Below are positions 44,907 to 53,873 of a DNA stretch of 64,000 bases, piece after piece. The translations under genes were made by a program, and so were the position numbers. Source of the DNA: a virus; the IMG/VR virus record IMGVR_UViG_3300036715_003541, positions 21,346 through 85,345 of that record, one strand, 5' to 3'. The notes under the pieces were generated by a model that worked only from the letters and a program-made list of their open reading frames with translations, had not been told where the DNA came from and did not search any database. Within the stretch, counting starts at the first letter, position 1, and each line of letters opens with the position of its first letter.

Positions 44907-45788
44907 TCACCAATTTATTTCACCAAATTTGTTTTTATTTTTGAAAGAACTCATTCTTGCCTTAAATTCCATACCAGGTTTACAATAATGATCTGGATCT
45001 TCATTGTATTCTGAGAATTCGCAATAACTGCATAATGGAGTTACTGTAGGCTCATAACGTAGCTCTTCCCTGATTTGTGCGCCGTACTGCTTATATTTAT
45101 CGTGGATCGTGACGATCTCATCTAAATTAAATTCAACAGTGACATGCTCGAAATTGTTTCTAAGCAAAACATAACTTGCTCGTACTTTTGTTAATGTTGG
45201 ATCATCTTTCCACATTACATAAGCATATGTTAATAATTGAAAATAATCTTTTACAAGATATTTTGAATTCTTAGATGTTTTATAATCCGCAACATGAACA
45301 ACCCCATCAGGATCTATTTGAACCTTATCGATCATGCCATTTAAAATAACTTCATCATCAATATTAATATTGAATTGCTTTTCAACGCCAATAACTTTTT
45401 CTACTTTATTTTCTTTTTCAAGTAAAGCCATTCTTTCAAGATATTTTTTCATAATATCTTTTACTTCAGCTTTTTGCTCTGGTGTTAATTTCTCACGATA
45501 TTCTTCCAAAGCGCTTTTAAAAGCTTTCGTCATCACTACATTATGAGGTTCTGTTGAACCTTCCATGTAAAACAAGTGAAAGTCTTCTAAAACTTTGTGT
45601 GCGAATCTACCAAAAATATGATGCTCCCACTCTTTTGTGGGCATCTTTTTAATGTAAACAAATTCAAATTTTTTCTTACATGATAAATATGTTTTTGTTT
45701 TTGAAACACTTAACTTTAATATTGGTAAATGTTTTTTTTCAGGTTCTGTTTCTTGATTTTTTGTTATATTATATTCTTTTTCAGGCAT
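44907..45788 (-). CDS. PD-(D/E)XK nuclease of Cas4/AddB type with Fe-S cysteines
   Basis: 293 residues. Motifs: FGRFAHKVLED (Gly-x-x-x-His), ILNGMIDKVQ (Asp) and VADYKTSKN (Asp-x-Lys), which is the RecB-family active site. A first Cys (residue 37, TYLSCKKKF) and three late ones (C253, C256, C269 in CSYCEFSE...DHYC) match the 4Fe-4S arrangement of Cas4 and AddB. Likely a 5'-3' or end-processing exonuclease for recombination. The gene is solitary: no cas1/cas2 is nearby. Confidence 0.83.
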   Translation of the reverse strand: MPEKEYNITKNQETEPEKKHLPILKLSVSKTKTYLSCKKKFEFVYIKKMPTKEWEHHIFGRFAHKVLEDFHLFYMEGSTEPHNVVMTKAFKSALEEYREKLTPEQKAEVKDIMKKYLERMALLEKENKVEKVIGVEKQFNINIDDEVILNGMIDKVQIDPDGVVHVADYKTSKNSKYLVKDYFQLLTYAYVMWKDDPTLTKVRASYVLLRNNFEHVTVEFNLDEIVTIHDKYKQYGAQIREELRYEPTVTPLCSYCEFSEYNEDPDHYCKPGMEFKARMSSFKNKNKFGEINW

Positions 45789-45823
45789 TGCATATAATAT
45801 ATATCAGTCGAAAAAGTAAGGTA

Positions 45824-46819
45824 TCAAAATAGATAACGCCTCATGCCTGGATACCATTTGAAAACAAATCCACAAGAATTTGGAGCACGTGAAAAAATAA
45901 CATTTTCCAAATGACCACTATTTTCTGAAGGTGTATAATTATATTTTGAAATAATCCAGCGCAAAGACCTTGAGTCAAAATAATAATGTGTATATGTATT
46001 ATCTTTTGAATTATAAAATTGTCTCACCAAACTACCTGTTGGAGAAGTTGTGTCTTTTGAAGCAATAAAATAATCATTGCGAGGTGATTTTGTTTTATTT
46101 ACAATTGGTGGTATAGAGAAATTTGTTGTATGAATAAGTGGCGGATCTTCTGGGTTTTGATCTTCTACATTATGATAAATAACCATTGACTTTGGATTAA
46201 ATAACATCTTTGAATAAAATGTTTCTTCAACAGCTGGGGGATCTTTTATATAAGTAACTGTACCAGGCAATGTACCAACATTTGGCAATAAAGGTTTGTT
46301 TTGACGATCACTTATTGTATATATTTTATTGTTTGATTCAATGTAATTATTATTTGTAAACCCAGAAGGATTTCCATCATTATCAAAACCCGTAGAAACA
46401 AGAGGCTGCGATGGGTCGCTTATATTCAATCCTGAGCCCCCTTCAGGGATAATGACCGAAGTATGCGGTTGCACACCGGAACCAAAGGGAAACGTCATGT
46501 AAGGTAGCTCTGTGCCCACTGCCTGAGAATTGGTTGATCTTATATTGCGAACATTATCACCATTTTCAGCACTATACGTTTCTGTTAGTATTGGAGAAGA
46601 ATCAATGCCATTTGATGCTAATACTTTTAAAGTAACTGTTGTTTTATTTGTTGGTAAAAGAAGAGTATCTATGTATTGCTCTGAATACAAAGTTGGATCA
46701 GTACCATCCAATGTATAAAAAATAATACAAGGAATATTGGCTGTTATTTTTACGTATTTTGGAATACCAACAATAATGCCTTCTTTAGATTCTGTGATTT
46801 GAACGGAAATAACTGACAT
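45824..46819 (-). CDS. Virion-type protein with CHB_HEX_C / FN3-like domain
   Basis: 331 residues. Residues about 18-85 read IPCIIFYTLDGTDPTLYSEQY then TTVTLKVLASNGIDSSPI, the pattern of the C-terminal chitobiase/hexosaminidase (FN3-like) module common in phage tail and baseplate proteins. The rest is Pro/Asn/Ser/Thr-rich. It ends with a hydrophobic C-terminus (FVFKWYPGMRRYLF). It sits among DNA-metabolism genes, away from other virion genes, so it may be a separate tail-tip protein or attachment protein. Confidence 0.65.
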   Translation of the reverse strand: MSVISVQITESKEGIIVGIPKYVKITANIPCIIFYTLDGTDPTLYSEQYIDTLLLPTNKTTVTLKVLASNGIDSSPILTETYSAENGDNVRNIRSTNSQAVGTELPYMTFPFGSGVQPHTSVIIPEGGSGLNISDPSQPLVSTGFDNDGNPSGFTNNNYIESNNKIYTISDRQNKPLLPNVGTLPGTVTYIKDPPAVEETFYSKMLFNPKSMVIYHNVEDQNPEDPPLIHTTNFSIPPIVNKTKSPRNDYFIASKDTTSPTGSLVRQFYNSKDNTYTHYYFDSRSLRWIISKYNYTPSENSGHLENVIFSRAPNSCGFVFKWYPGMRRYLF

Positions 46820-46820
46820 A

Positions 46821-47159
46821 TTAAACCAAGTTAAAGAATTTTTTATTTTTATTTACAAAACCCTTGGACAATAAAAACCTGTAAATTTGATTAGCAGCAC
46901 GTCGAAATATTTCTGCTATTTCAAAATATTCTTTAACACCCTCTCTTCTGTATGCAATCAAAAACTCATTATAATAATAATGATACTCTTGATCGGGGGA
47001 CTTGTTATTTGTCCACTTAATATCCTTTATACCCAAAGTAAAAGAACATGAACAAACTTTCACTTTATTCATGCCAGAATCAATAAGATACTCCAAAAAT
47101 TTAGTGTCACCTAAATTCTTGTATTTACTTAATACTTCATTTTTGAAGTTGGATTGCAT
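46821..47159 (-). CDS. Hypothetical small protein
   Basis: 112 residues, basic and helical with Tyr-rich patches (YHYYYNEFLIAYRR; FRRAANQIYRFLLS). Contains a CSCSF motif. No family recognised. The 36-base gap to dNMP kinase contains an imperfect AT-rich inverted repeat (about 47168-47195) of uncertain meaning. Confidence 0.45.
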   Translation of the reverse strand: MQSNFKNEVLSKYKNLGDTKFLEYLIDSGMNKVKVCSCSFTLGIKDIKWTNNKSPDQEYHYYYNEFLIAYRREGVKEYFEIAEIFRRAANQIYRFLLSKGFVNKNKKFFNLV

Positions 47160-47195
47160 TTGTTTAAATGCATAATAATTGATTACTATCGATTA

Positions 47196-47777
47196 TTATT
47201 TCTTTATAACCAATGATTTCAAACATTTATCAATTTTTTGATAAAAACTATCAATACTTAAATCATTATTAATAACATAATCAAACTCATCATCTAAAAT
47301 GAAATCCATTTCGTTTTCGGATGGTGAATCTATTTTAGATATTTTCTCTCTTTTCACACGTATCATAAAAAAACCATTTTTCTTTAAAGAATCAAATTCA
47401 TTTCTAAATCTAACATCTGAAAATATAAATGATTTTTCTTTTGATTTTCTTACATCTGCCAAGGCAGATTCAATCCAAATATTTTCATTATAATTTCTAC
47501 CATTTGTCCCAATATCAATTAAAAGCTGTCTTACTGTTAGTTTTTCATTTTCTTTAAATGAATCATCTATTACAGAAGCTCTTAATTGTGAGGGTCCATA
47601 AATCCATTCTTTTGGAATATCAGGGTACATAATACCAGCTATTTCTTTTAATGGATCGGCAAATGCTTTTTTTGTTAAATTGAAATCTTTCATCATTTCG
47701 TGATTTAAAATAAAAGAAGCGGCAGTATCTTTTCCTGATCCTGCCTTACCTGAAATTGCTATCTTAACTTGTTTCAT
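47196..47777 (-). CDS. Deoxynucleoside monophosphate kinase (T4 gp1-like)
   Basis: 193 residues. P-loop GKAGSGKDTAA (10-20). The motifs FADPLKEIAG, LTVRQLLIDIGTN, SDVRFRNEFDSL are those of phage dNMP kinases. Phosphorylates dNMPs from host DNA breakdown for phage DNA synthesis. Overlaps sbcC by four bases. Confidence 0.85.
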   Translation of the reverse strand: MKQVKIAISGKAGSGKDTAASFILNHEMMKDFNLTKKAFADPLKEIAGIMYPDIPKEWIYGPSQLRASVIDDSFKENEKLTVRQLLIDIGTNGRNYNENIWIESALADVRKSKEKSFIFSDVRFRNEFDSLKKNGFFMIRVKREKISKIDSPSENEMDFILDDEFDYVINNDLSIDSFYQKIDKCLKSLVIKK

Positions 47778-49921
47778 ACAATCCTTGATACTTTATTATA
47801 ATCTTGGGTTATGTTTATTGTATTATTCATTTTAGACTTAAATTCTTTATTATGTGAAATTACCAAAACTTTGAATATTTCTGAGAATTTTTTAATAATC
47901 TCATAATATGAATCAATAGATGATTCATCCAAAGGATGATCTACTTCATCTAATAATAACATTCTAAAATCACTGCCAATAATGTTTTTTAAAATAAACA
48001 TCAAACCTATCTTTAGAGAAAAAATAGCAGCTAAACTTTGTGCTCCTGATAATTGCTCAAATACACGCTCTCTACCATTGATGTGATAAAATATATCTAG
48101 TGTATCTTGAGATTCATCTTTTTTCATTCTCTGAGTAGAAAATGATAAACTTAAACCTTCATGCAATTGTGGCAATATATTATTCGCTTCTGCCTGTAAA
48201 TCATCTAACATATTTTGAACAATAAAGTTAGGAATACCAGTAGATGAAAACGCTTGGACAACATATGGATAAGCTTTTATCTTTTCATTTAAATCTTGAA
48301 TTTTTACATTTATCTCTTGTATTTTTTTAACATTCGCTTGAATTGTATCTATCTCATATTGATAATTATTTATTGATTGACTTGATATCTTTGATTCAAA
48401 AGCTTTGATTTGATTTTCGATATCTTCCTTCTCAGATAAACATTCTTTATAAGCCTTGTATTCATCTGTAATTGAAATATCAATATTTGTTTTTGATAAA
48501 TCATCAATCTCTTGAGAAACTTTTAATATCTTTTCTTTTTCAACATTCAATTGTTGATTATATTCCTCATACATTTTCTTACGCTCCTCATAAAGAGGTT
48601 TTGCATCTTCAATGTATTTAGTATGTTCAATTATTTTTTGATTATTCTTTTGACCATTTGTAAATAACACATTTAATTCATTTAATGTTTTTATAGTATT
48701 TAATAATTGCAATTTATAATCAGTTAATTCTTTTTCTTTACTTGAAATGGAATTATCAATATCTTCTTGACATTTTTGAAGATGCTCTTTGGACAAATCA
48801 TTTCTACAATAATCACATTTTGTTCCACTTGGAAGTGGAATTTTTAACTTTTTAATTTCATCTTCAATTTGCTTGATACTTGACTTTAATGAAATAATAT
48901 TATTTTCAGTAGTTGATATTTGTGATTTAATTTCATTTAAATCAACATTTGATAACAAAGATAAGTTTTTCTTTGATTCATCAATTTTAGATACAATTTC
49001 TTTTGCACTAGCTGCTGTTTGAGATTTTCTCGTAGAAATAGTGGTGATGTTTTTATCAACATTTACTTTATCTAAAAGTAATGTATCTATTTTTGATTTA
49101 ATAGATTTGTAATATGTTTGCTTCTCTAAAACCTTTTGATGTTTTAATGAATATTCGGGTTTTTTAGAATCTAAAAGAAAACAAAGCTTTTCTTTTTCAG
49201 CAACAAGTTGTTCTTTTATTTTATTACTTTCACTTATCTTCTCTAGTAAAGCAGGTATTTTGTAAGAACAATCTTCCATGACTTCTAGCTGGGCATTGTA
49301 CTTGTCAATTTCTTTTTGAAGCAATGAGCTTTTTTCTTTTGCTATTTTTTCTAACTTTGCATAAATGGCTAAATTCAAAGATTCTTTTAATAAAGATTTT
49401 CTTTTTGTAGGTGTAAGTTCTGCCAAACTAGAATTATCATCTTTTTGAACAAAATGAACAGTGCTTCTAAAAGAAGTGTAATTCATTTTTATTAATCCAC
49501 TTAAGAACTTTTCTGTGTGTGAAGTTGTTCTTGATGACAAATCCTCCCAATATGGCTCCGAATCTTTACCAAAAGACTTATGCAAATCATTATCTTCTTT
49601 TAGTTTTAATATAGTTAAATCTGTACTTCCTCTTTTGTTTCTTGAGCGAGATACACGGTATGTATTATCATCTAACTCAAAATCCAAAATAACTTTGCAT
49701 GAATCTTGATCATCTCTAATAATTCTTTCTAATGCAAAATCACACTCATTGAATAAAACATATTCAATGGCTTTAAACAAAACACTTTTTCCAATTGCAT
49801 TTGTTTTTGTGCTATTACCTTCTACCGCCCCTGTAATAAGTGCATATGAAAACTTTGTAAAATCAACCGATGATTCTGCGAAACAACAAAAATCTTTAAC
49901 ATATAATCTTAAAGGTAACAT
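47774..49921 (-). CDS. sbcC: SbcC/Rad50-like ATPase (gp46-type)
   Basis: 715 residues. The P-loop at 31-46 is GAVEGN...NAIGKS, in which the usual G-x-N-G-x-G-K is stretched (T4 gp46-like). A coiled coil follows with a zinc hook CDYC near 370, then the second half of the coil and a signature motif ERVFEQLSGAQSLAAIF, and a Walker B MLLLDEVDHPLD near 653. Forms a nuclease complex with the next gene to process DNA ends. Directly adjacent and co-directional with sbcD. Confidence 0.9.
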   Translation of the reverse strand: MLPLRLYVKDFCCFAESSVDFTKFSYALITGAVEGNSTKTNAIGKSVLFKAIEYVLFNECDFALERIIRDDQDSCKVILDFELDDNTYRVSRSRNKRGSTDLTILKLKEDNDLHKSFGKDSEPYWEDLSSRTTSHTEKFLSGLIKMNYTSFRSTVHFVQKDDNSSLAELTPTKRKSLLKESLNLAIYAKLEKIAKEKSSLLQKEIDKYNAQLEVMEDCSYKIPALLEKISESNKIKEQLVAEKEKLCFLLDSKKPEYSLKHQKVLEKQTYYKSIKSKIDTLLLDKVNVDKNITTISTRKSQTAASAKEIVSKIDESKKNLSLLSNVDLNEIKSQISTTENNIISLKSSIKQIEDEIKKLKIPLPSGTKCDYCRNDLSKEHLQKCQEDIDNSISSKEKELTDYKLQLLNTIKTLNELNVLFTNGQKNNQKIIEHTKYIEDAKPLYEERKKMYEEYNQQLNVEKEKILKVSQEIDDLSKTNIDISITDEYKAYKECLSEKEDIENQIKAFESKISSQSINNYQYEIDTIQANVKKIQEINVKIQDLNEKIKAYPYVVQAFSSTGIPNFIVQNMLDDLQAEANNILPQLHEGLSLSFSTQRMKKDESQDTLDIFYHINGRERVFEQLSGAQSLAAIFSLKIGLMFILKNIIGSDFRMLLLDEVDHPLDESSIDSYYEIIKKFSEIFKVLVISHNKEFKSKMNNTINITQDYNKVSRIV

Positions 49922-51094
49922 TCATTTCTCCAATGAGTTAAATAATTCAATCATAATAGAAGTTGCCTCATTCCTTATTGAATCGGGAAGTGTTTTGCTA
50001 TATTCTACAATAGATTCTTTTACAGAAATTCCAGCAGAAATATTTGTGTTTTTCTTTTTTACTAAATTTAGCTTCTTGCTTTCAGTAATAGAAGAAACAG
50101 ATCTCACACCATTTGCTTCAAGCATTTTTTCTATTTGTTTTTTGTCCGTTGATTTTGTACCAACCGAATTTGATTCTATTTCAACTTTAATAATTTGATT
50201 CTTTAAATCAAGTTTTGAAATATAATCCTTTACATATTCTGTTCCATCTTCAATATTTTCTGGAATTGAAATGCTAATTTTATGTAATTTTTTTGTAGGG
50301 ATAACTACTGTTTCATGAGAGAAGTTATCATAATTAAAAACAACAATATTTTTTATATGTTCAGACTCTCCAAAGTTAGAAATATCCATGCTTCCAACAT
50401 GACTAATCAAAGGTTTTTTTGAAAGAACTTGTGGAGTGTGAACATGTCCCATCCAAACAGCATCATATCCTTCAAAATAATCCAATGGAACAATCAACTC
50501 ATTAAGCAAATCATCAAACTCATCTCCAACAGGGATTGAGCCTTCTAAGGCTAAATGTCCTATGCAAATTTTTACCATTGAGTTTGGTATTTCAATTCTT
50601 TGATAATCCAATGTAGATTTGATCTTGTGCAATGCTTCAATTGGTGTTTGAACAAAATATGACTTTTTATCTCGAAATGGTGCGATTGTTATACCACAAT
50701 TTCCAATATATATATTTGTAAATGAATTGTAAACATATACATTTGGTATTTCAGCTTCATTTATAATATCCAATGGTGAGGTATAAAAATTACCAAATCT
50801 AAAAAAATCATGATTACCAAATATAATATGAATTTCTATATTATTTATAGAACATGATCTTAACCATTTAATCAATTCAACAATAAGCTCTTGATTTGGT
50901 TTTGGGTCTTCAAATAAATCTCCTGTTATAATAATATGGCTACAATGATTATTTATTGCATAATCGGATACCCAATGTAATAAATTGAATTGATCTTGTA
51001 TTTTTGAATTTGACAATAGTAAAGCATCGCTTTTACCTAATGCAGAAGCCCCCTTACCAATGTGTGGGTCTCCTAGAATAATTGCTTTTGACAT
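49922..51094 (-). CDS. sbcD: SbcD/Mre11-like nuclease (gp47-type)
   Basis: 390 residues with the calcineurin-like phosphoesterase motifs: LGDPHIGKG (Asp9, His11), ITGDLFEDPKPN, FGNHDFFRFG, GHLALEG and WMGHVHTPQ. The C-terminal capping region is present. The metal-dependent nuclease partner of SbcC. Overlaps the CHC2 primase piece by 22 bases. Confidence 0.9.
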   Translation of the reverse strand: MSKAIILGDPHIGKGASALGKSDALLLSNSKIQDQFNLLHWVSDYAINNHCSHIIITGDLFEDPKPNQELIVELIKWLRSCSINNIEIHIIFGNHDFFRFGNFYTSPLDIINEAEIPNVYVYNSFTNIYIGNCGITIAPFRDKKSYFVQTPIEALHKIKSTLDYQRIEIPNSMVKICIGHLALEGSIPVGDEFDDLLNELIVPLDYFEGYDAVWMGHVHTPQVLSKKPLISHVGSMDISNFGESEHIKNIVVFNYDNFSHETVVIPTKKLHKISISIPENIEDGTEYVKDYISKLDLKNQIIKVEIESNSVGTKSTDKKQIEKMLEANGVRSVSSITESKKLNLVKKKNTNISAGISVKESIVEYSKTLPDSIRNEATSIMIELFNSLEK

Positions 51095-51630
51095 ACGTTG
51101 TTCTCTATAATGAAATCTTGAATCTTTTTATCTGTTTTTTCAATCAAAGATAATAATGCTTTTGGATTATCATTTAAATTATACTTATCATAAAGTATAT
51201 CAAATTTCTCCAAAACATTTTCTAAGAAAAGTGAAAACTCTTCTGAATTTACATCACTTCTTATATTTCTTATTTTTGTGAAAAATAAAAGTAAATTGTC
51301 TGTAAGGTCTTCGTAGGGTTCATCTGTATATGTCGCATCTTCGCAGTTGAACAACTGAATTATTTTGCGCGCCGCTTCAATCGGCTTACAATTTTCATAT
51401 GCGCTTACAAAGTCAACAGCATGAATACCTGTTTTACACCCAAAACACCAAAATGTATTTTTATCTGGATAATAGTAAAAAGAAGGTGTGGATTCACGCC
51501 CTTGTGCATGTGATTTAAAAGGACACTTTATTTTCCTATTACTTTCAGATAATTTTAAGTTGTAGTATTTAAACAGCTTTGTTAACTTTAATGTATTTGC
51601 TGTTTTAAATATATTGCTAGTTGTTTCCAT
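51073..51630 (-). CDS. CHC2 zinc-finger domain of DnaG-type primase, separate polypeptide
   Basis: 185 residues. KCPFKSH (Cys36, His41) with STPSFYYYPDKNTFWCFGC (Cys62, Cys65) is the CHC2 zinc finger that recognises initiation sites, followed by a helical region (DFVSAYENCKPIEAARKIIQ). The TOPRIM core is not present and is encoded at 30804-31547. The start is preceded by a terminator hairpin ending 10 bases upstream and no ribosome site is seen. Confidence 0.82.
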   Translation of the reverse strand: METTSNIFKTANTLKLTKLFKYYNLKLSESNRKIKCPFKSHAQGRESTPSFYYYPDKNTFWCFGCKTGIHAVDFVSAYENCKPIEAARKIIQLFNCEDATYTDEPYEDLTDNLLLFFTKIRNIRSDVNSEEFSLFLENVLEKFDILYDKYNLNDNPKALLSLIEKTDKKIQDFIIENNVCQKQLF

Positions 51631-51640
51631 AAATATAAAA

Positions 51641-51656
51641 GGCGCTTTGCAGCGCC
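51641..51656 (-). terminator. Intrinsic terminator before the CHC2 primase piece
   Basis: Six-bp GC-rich stem (ggcgct / agcgcc) with a 4-nt loop, followed by TTTTATATTT on the minus strand. It begins 4 bases past the stop at 51661. Confidence 0.8.
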
Positions 51657-51660
51657 TAAA

Positions 51661-52104
51661 TTAGTAAGTGACTTGATTTTGTGTTACTTTGTCTATCTCA
51701 GATAGTTTATGCTCTATACTATTCAATCGATCTCTCAATGAATTCATAAGAGTTAAAACAAGAGTCATACCAACCAAAGAGCCGGTTCCTTCTGGTTCAT
51801 TTTCATCTTGATTTAAAGATGAGATAAGTTCAAGCAACTCCTTTAAATTTGATCTTTCCATTTCTTTAACAATAACGCTTTTGTTTTCTGTTAAAGTTTT
51901 GTTATCAAAATCTTTTTTGAATTTCAAAACAGACAATGCTGCTTTTTCTTTGTTTTTTCTTTGCTGATCAATAATCTCATCAACCTTCTCATCAAATTGC
52001 TTAACAGTTGGTTGCTCTTTATCCGCTTTCTTTTTATCAAAAACAGATGGCTTTGAGAAAAAACCATCTTTTAAAGAACCTGATGGTTTAGAGTCATTAC
52101 TCAT
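51661..52104 (-). CDS. Hypothetical coiled-coil protein
   Basis: 147 residues, Lys/Glu-rich N-terminal half with helices, then MERSNLKELLELISSLNQDE and a Gly/Thr stretch, ending in a helix (LRDRLNSIEHKLSEIDKVTQ). No family recognised. ATGA overlap with 52101-52415. Confidence 0.5.
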   Translation of the reverse strand: MSNDSKPSGSLKDGFFSKPSVFDKKKADKEQPTVKQFDEKVDEIIDQQRKNKEKAALSVLKFKKDFDNKTLTENKSVIVKEMERSNLKELLELISSLNQDENEPEGTGSLVGMTLVLTLMNSLRDRLNSIEHKLSEIDKVTQNQVTY

Positions 52105-52415
52105 TTTTTTCTCTCAATAACAACAAACTTATCTACTTGACTAATCGTAAATCCAAATGGCGCAACATATTCTTCAATGGCTGGTAAAGCCGCTGACGCC
52201 TTTAATGTAACATACAATTTACTTGGATCAACTGTAACGGGTGTTGCGTGTGTGTGAACAAATTGTTTTGGCAATGAAAACAAATGTATTTCAATATTTT
52301 TAATGGTATCCCAAATAACATCAGCTTCACTTCTTGAATGACTTTGTGTAAATGTTGGTTGTGATGTAGGTTGTACAACTGTTTCGGAATCTTCAATACG
52401 TTTAATTTTTGTCAT
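52101..52415 (-). CDS. Hypothetical small protein
   Basis: 104 residues, with a Gln/Thr/Pro/Ser-rich N-terminus and a beta-rich C-terminal half (TPVTVDPSKLYVTLK; GFTISQVDKFVVIERKK). No family recognised. Overlaps the thioredoxin-fold gene by four bases. Confidence 0.5.
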   Translation of the reverse strand: MTKIKRIEDSETVVQPTSQPTFTQSHSRSEADVIWDTIKNIEIHLFSLPKQFVHTHATPVTVDPSKLYVTLKASAALPAIEEYVAPFGFTISQVDKFVVIERKK

Positions 52416-52714
52416 TTTTTTTCTCCAAAATATTTAATTAATTTTGATTTTAGCGCGCTCGCCATAACTATACCCTCTGTGCGTGATCTCTCTATCTTGT
52501 CTTTTATAAAAATAAATGTTGGCACACAAGTGATGTTATGTTTTATTTTTAATTTTTCAAATTGATAAACATCAATAGCAAATATATCACACTTGTATTT
52601 TTCAGATAAATTATTAAGTACTTTAACAAATCTTTGTTTAAAAGGCATTTGCTGTGTATAAAAATACAAGATGCAATTTTGTGTTATTTCAGATTCATTA
52701 ACTATAAAAATCAT
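52412..52714 (-). CDS. Thioredoxin-fold protein lacking the CxxC active site
   Basis: 100 residues. The fold is suggested by CILYFYTQQMPFKQRF, a helix, IDVYQFEKLKIKHNI, cis-Pro VPTFIFI (Pro65) and a final helix. At residues 20-26, where thioredoxin has WCGPC, it reads TQQMPFK, with no Cys pair. It is therefore probably not a redox enzyme; it could be a binding subunit, as host thioredoxin is for some phage polymerases. Confidence in the fold is moderate. Confidence 0.6.
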   Translation of the reverse strand: MIFIVNESEITQNCILYFYTQQMPFKQRFVKVLNNLSEKYKCDIFAIDVYQFEKLKIKHNITCVPTFIFIKDKIERSRTEGIVMASALKSKLIKYFGEKK

Positions 52715-52905
52715 TACACTTCTTTTTTCTCTTTTGCTTTAATATCTGTTACTTCTTTTAACTTTTCAGTCAACATGTTTGCAAGATCTAAATGATAAGT
52801 ACTTATATCCTCAGACTTAAGAACTTGTTTATCTATTAAAATCTTTTCTAATGCAGAAACTCTAACTAACAAATCAGCAACCAACACAATTAATTCTTCG
52901 TTCAT
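52714..52905 (-). CDS. Hypothetical small helical protein
   Basis: 63 residues from ATG 52903-52905, chosen because AAGGA lies 7 bases upstream. An upstream in-frame Met at 52933-52935 would overlap the zinc gene. Leu/Val-rich helix (NEELIVLVADLLVRVSALEK) then a Lys-rich C-terminus. No family recognised. Confidence 0.5.
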   Translation of the reverse strand: MNEELIVLVADLLVRVSALEKILIDKQVLKSEDISTYHLDLANMLTEKLKEVTDIKAKEKKEV

Positions 52906-53102
52906 TTTTTTTCCTTTTGGATGCAAGAAAAACAACCCATAGATTGTTCTACTTTAACAGTTGTTTTTAAACAATGTTGACATTTTTTATCTGCGCATAA
53001 TTCGCAAATAACATACAAAGAAAAACAAATTGGTTCCTTACATTTAAGACACAATTTATCTTTCTTTATATTCATTAGTTTTTGGCAGGTATTACAAAGC
53101 AT
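52902..53102 (-). CDS. Small multi-CxxC zinc protein
   Basis: 66 residues with Cys pairs CNTC, CLKC, CELC, CQHC and CFSC: ten Cys in five CxxC pairs, enough for two or more zinc sites. No family recognised. Part of a run of small zinc proteins (52902-53329). Confidence 0.55.
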   Translation of the reverse strand: MLCNTCQKLMNIKKDKLCLKCKEPICFSLYVICELCADKKCQHCLKTTVKVEQSMGCFSCIQKEKK

Positions 53103-53329
53103 TATTTTTTTAGTTTTTTCAATAGGCTTTTGAAAGATTTTTTATCTGTATACCAAGCGATTATTTTTTTAATATCTTTATAGCCTTCTAATGGATCAGA
53201 CTTATCAATGCATTCTTTGCATATTTTAAAATTTGTTACATTAATTTCACTTGACACTTCATCATCCAGTAAATCTGGATCAAATTCTTTGGCACAAACA
53301 ATACAATTAATATTCATAATCACACTCAT
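53102..53329 (-). CDS. Small zinc protein
   Basis: 75 residues. NCIVCAKEF and FKICKECIDK give a C-x2-C...C-x2-C site. The start may be M5 (53315-53317). Ends in a Lys/Leu-rich helix. ATG at 53329 lies inside the tail of the HNH gene (overlap). Function unknown. Confidence 0.5.
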   Translation of the reverse strand: MSVIMNINCIVCAKEFDPDLLDDEVSSEINVTNFKICKECIDKSDPLEGYKDIKKIIAWYTDKKSFKSLLKKLKK

Positions 53330-53846
53330 CTCTAAAAAAATTATCCCATTCTTGATTCCAATCCAAAGGACGATCTACCAACATTGTGATGGGTATATAC
53401 CTTGGAATAATAGGCATGGAATGAAGCTTCATATTAGCTTCCGAGGGTGTTTTACAATCTTTTTTATTATTGCATTCCCAACAAGATATTACACAATTTG
53501 TATATGTTGTTTTACCGCCACGAGATTGTGGAGTAACATGATCAATTGTTAGTTGTGTGGGAGATAATTTCTTTAAACAATATTGACAAGTAAACCTATC
53601 TCTTTTCGCTAAAAATCTTTTAGAAAAAGAAAGGTTCTTAAAACCATTAACTTTTACAAAATATTTTAAACGGATGATAGAAGGTTGCTTTATTTTTTTG
53701 TCCATAAATTTAAATTTACGAGAGTCTTCCCAATAAGAAATAACTTCTACTTTATCTTTAAATAAATATGTGAGAGCTTTTTTCTCAGAGACAAAATTAA
53801 TCACCTTATAATCTTGATTCAATAATAATATTTTTCTATCATCCAT
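53307..53846 (-). CDS. HNH endonuclease
   Basis: 179 residues. The N-terminal domain (LLLNQDYKVINFVSEKKALT) and PSIIRLKYFV match a common standalone HNH family. The nuclease core has CQYC, LTIDHVTPQSRGGKTT (Asp-His pair), N in YTNCVISC, and CWECNNKK. It does not look like a homing nuclease within an intron. A role in phage DNA processing or exclusion is unknown. Confidence 0.83.
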   Translation of the reverse strand: MDDRKILLLNQDYKVINFVSEKKALTYLFKDKVEVISYWEDSRKFKFMDKKIKQPSIIRLKYFVKVNGFKNLSFSKRFLAKRDRFTCQYCLKKLSPTQLTIDHVTPQSRGGKTTYTNCVISCWECNNKKDCKTPSEANMKLHSMPIIPRYIPITMLVDRPLDWNQEWDNFFRDECDYEY

Positions 53847-53873
53847 GTTAAATATCTTTCCAGTATATAATGT

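Noticed and set aside
47168-47195. AT-rich inverted repeat before dNMP kinase stop
   Set aside because: Imperfect, no T run, and AT-rich palindromes are frequent here; not called as a terminator.
49749-50198. 149-aa plus-strand ORF spanning the sbcC/sbcD junction
   Set aside because: Antisense to two clear minus-strand nuclease-complex genes.
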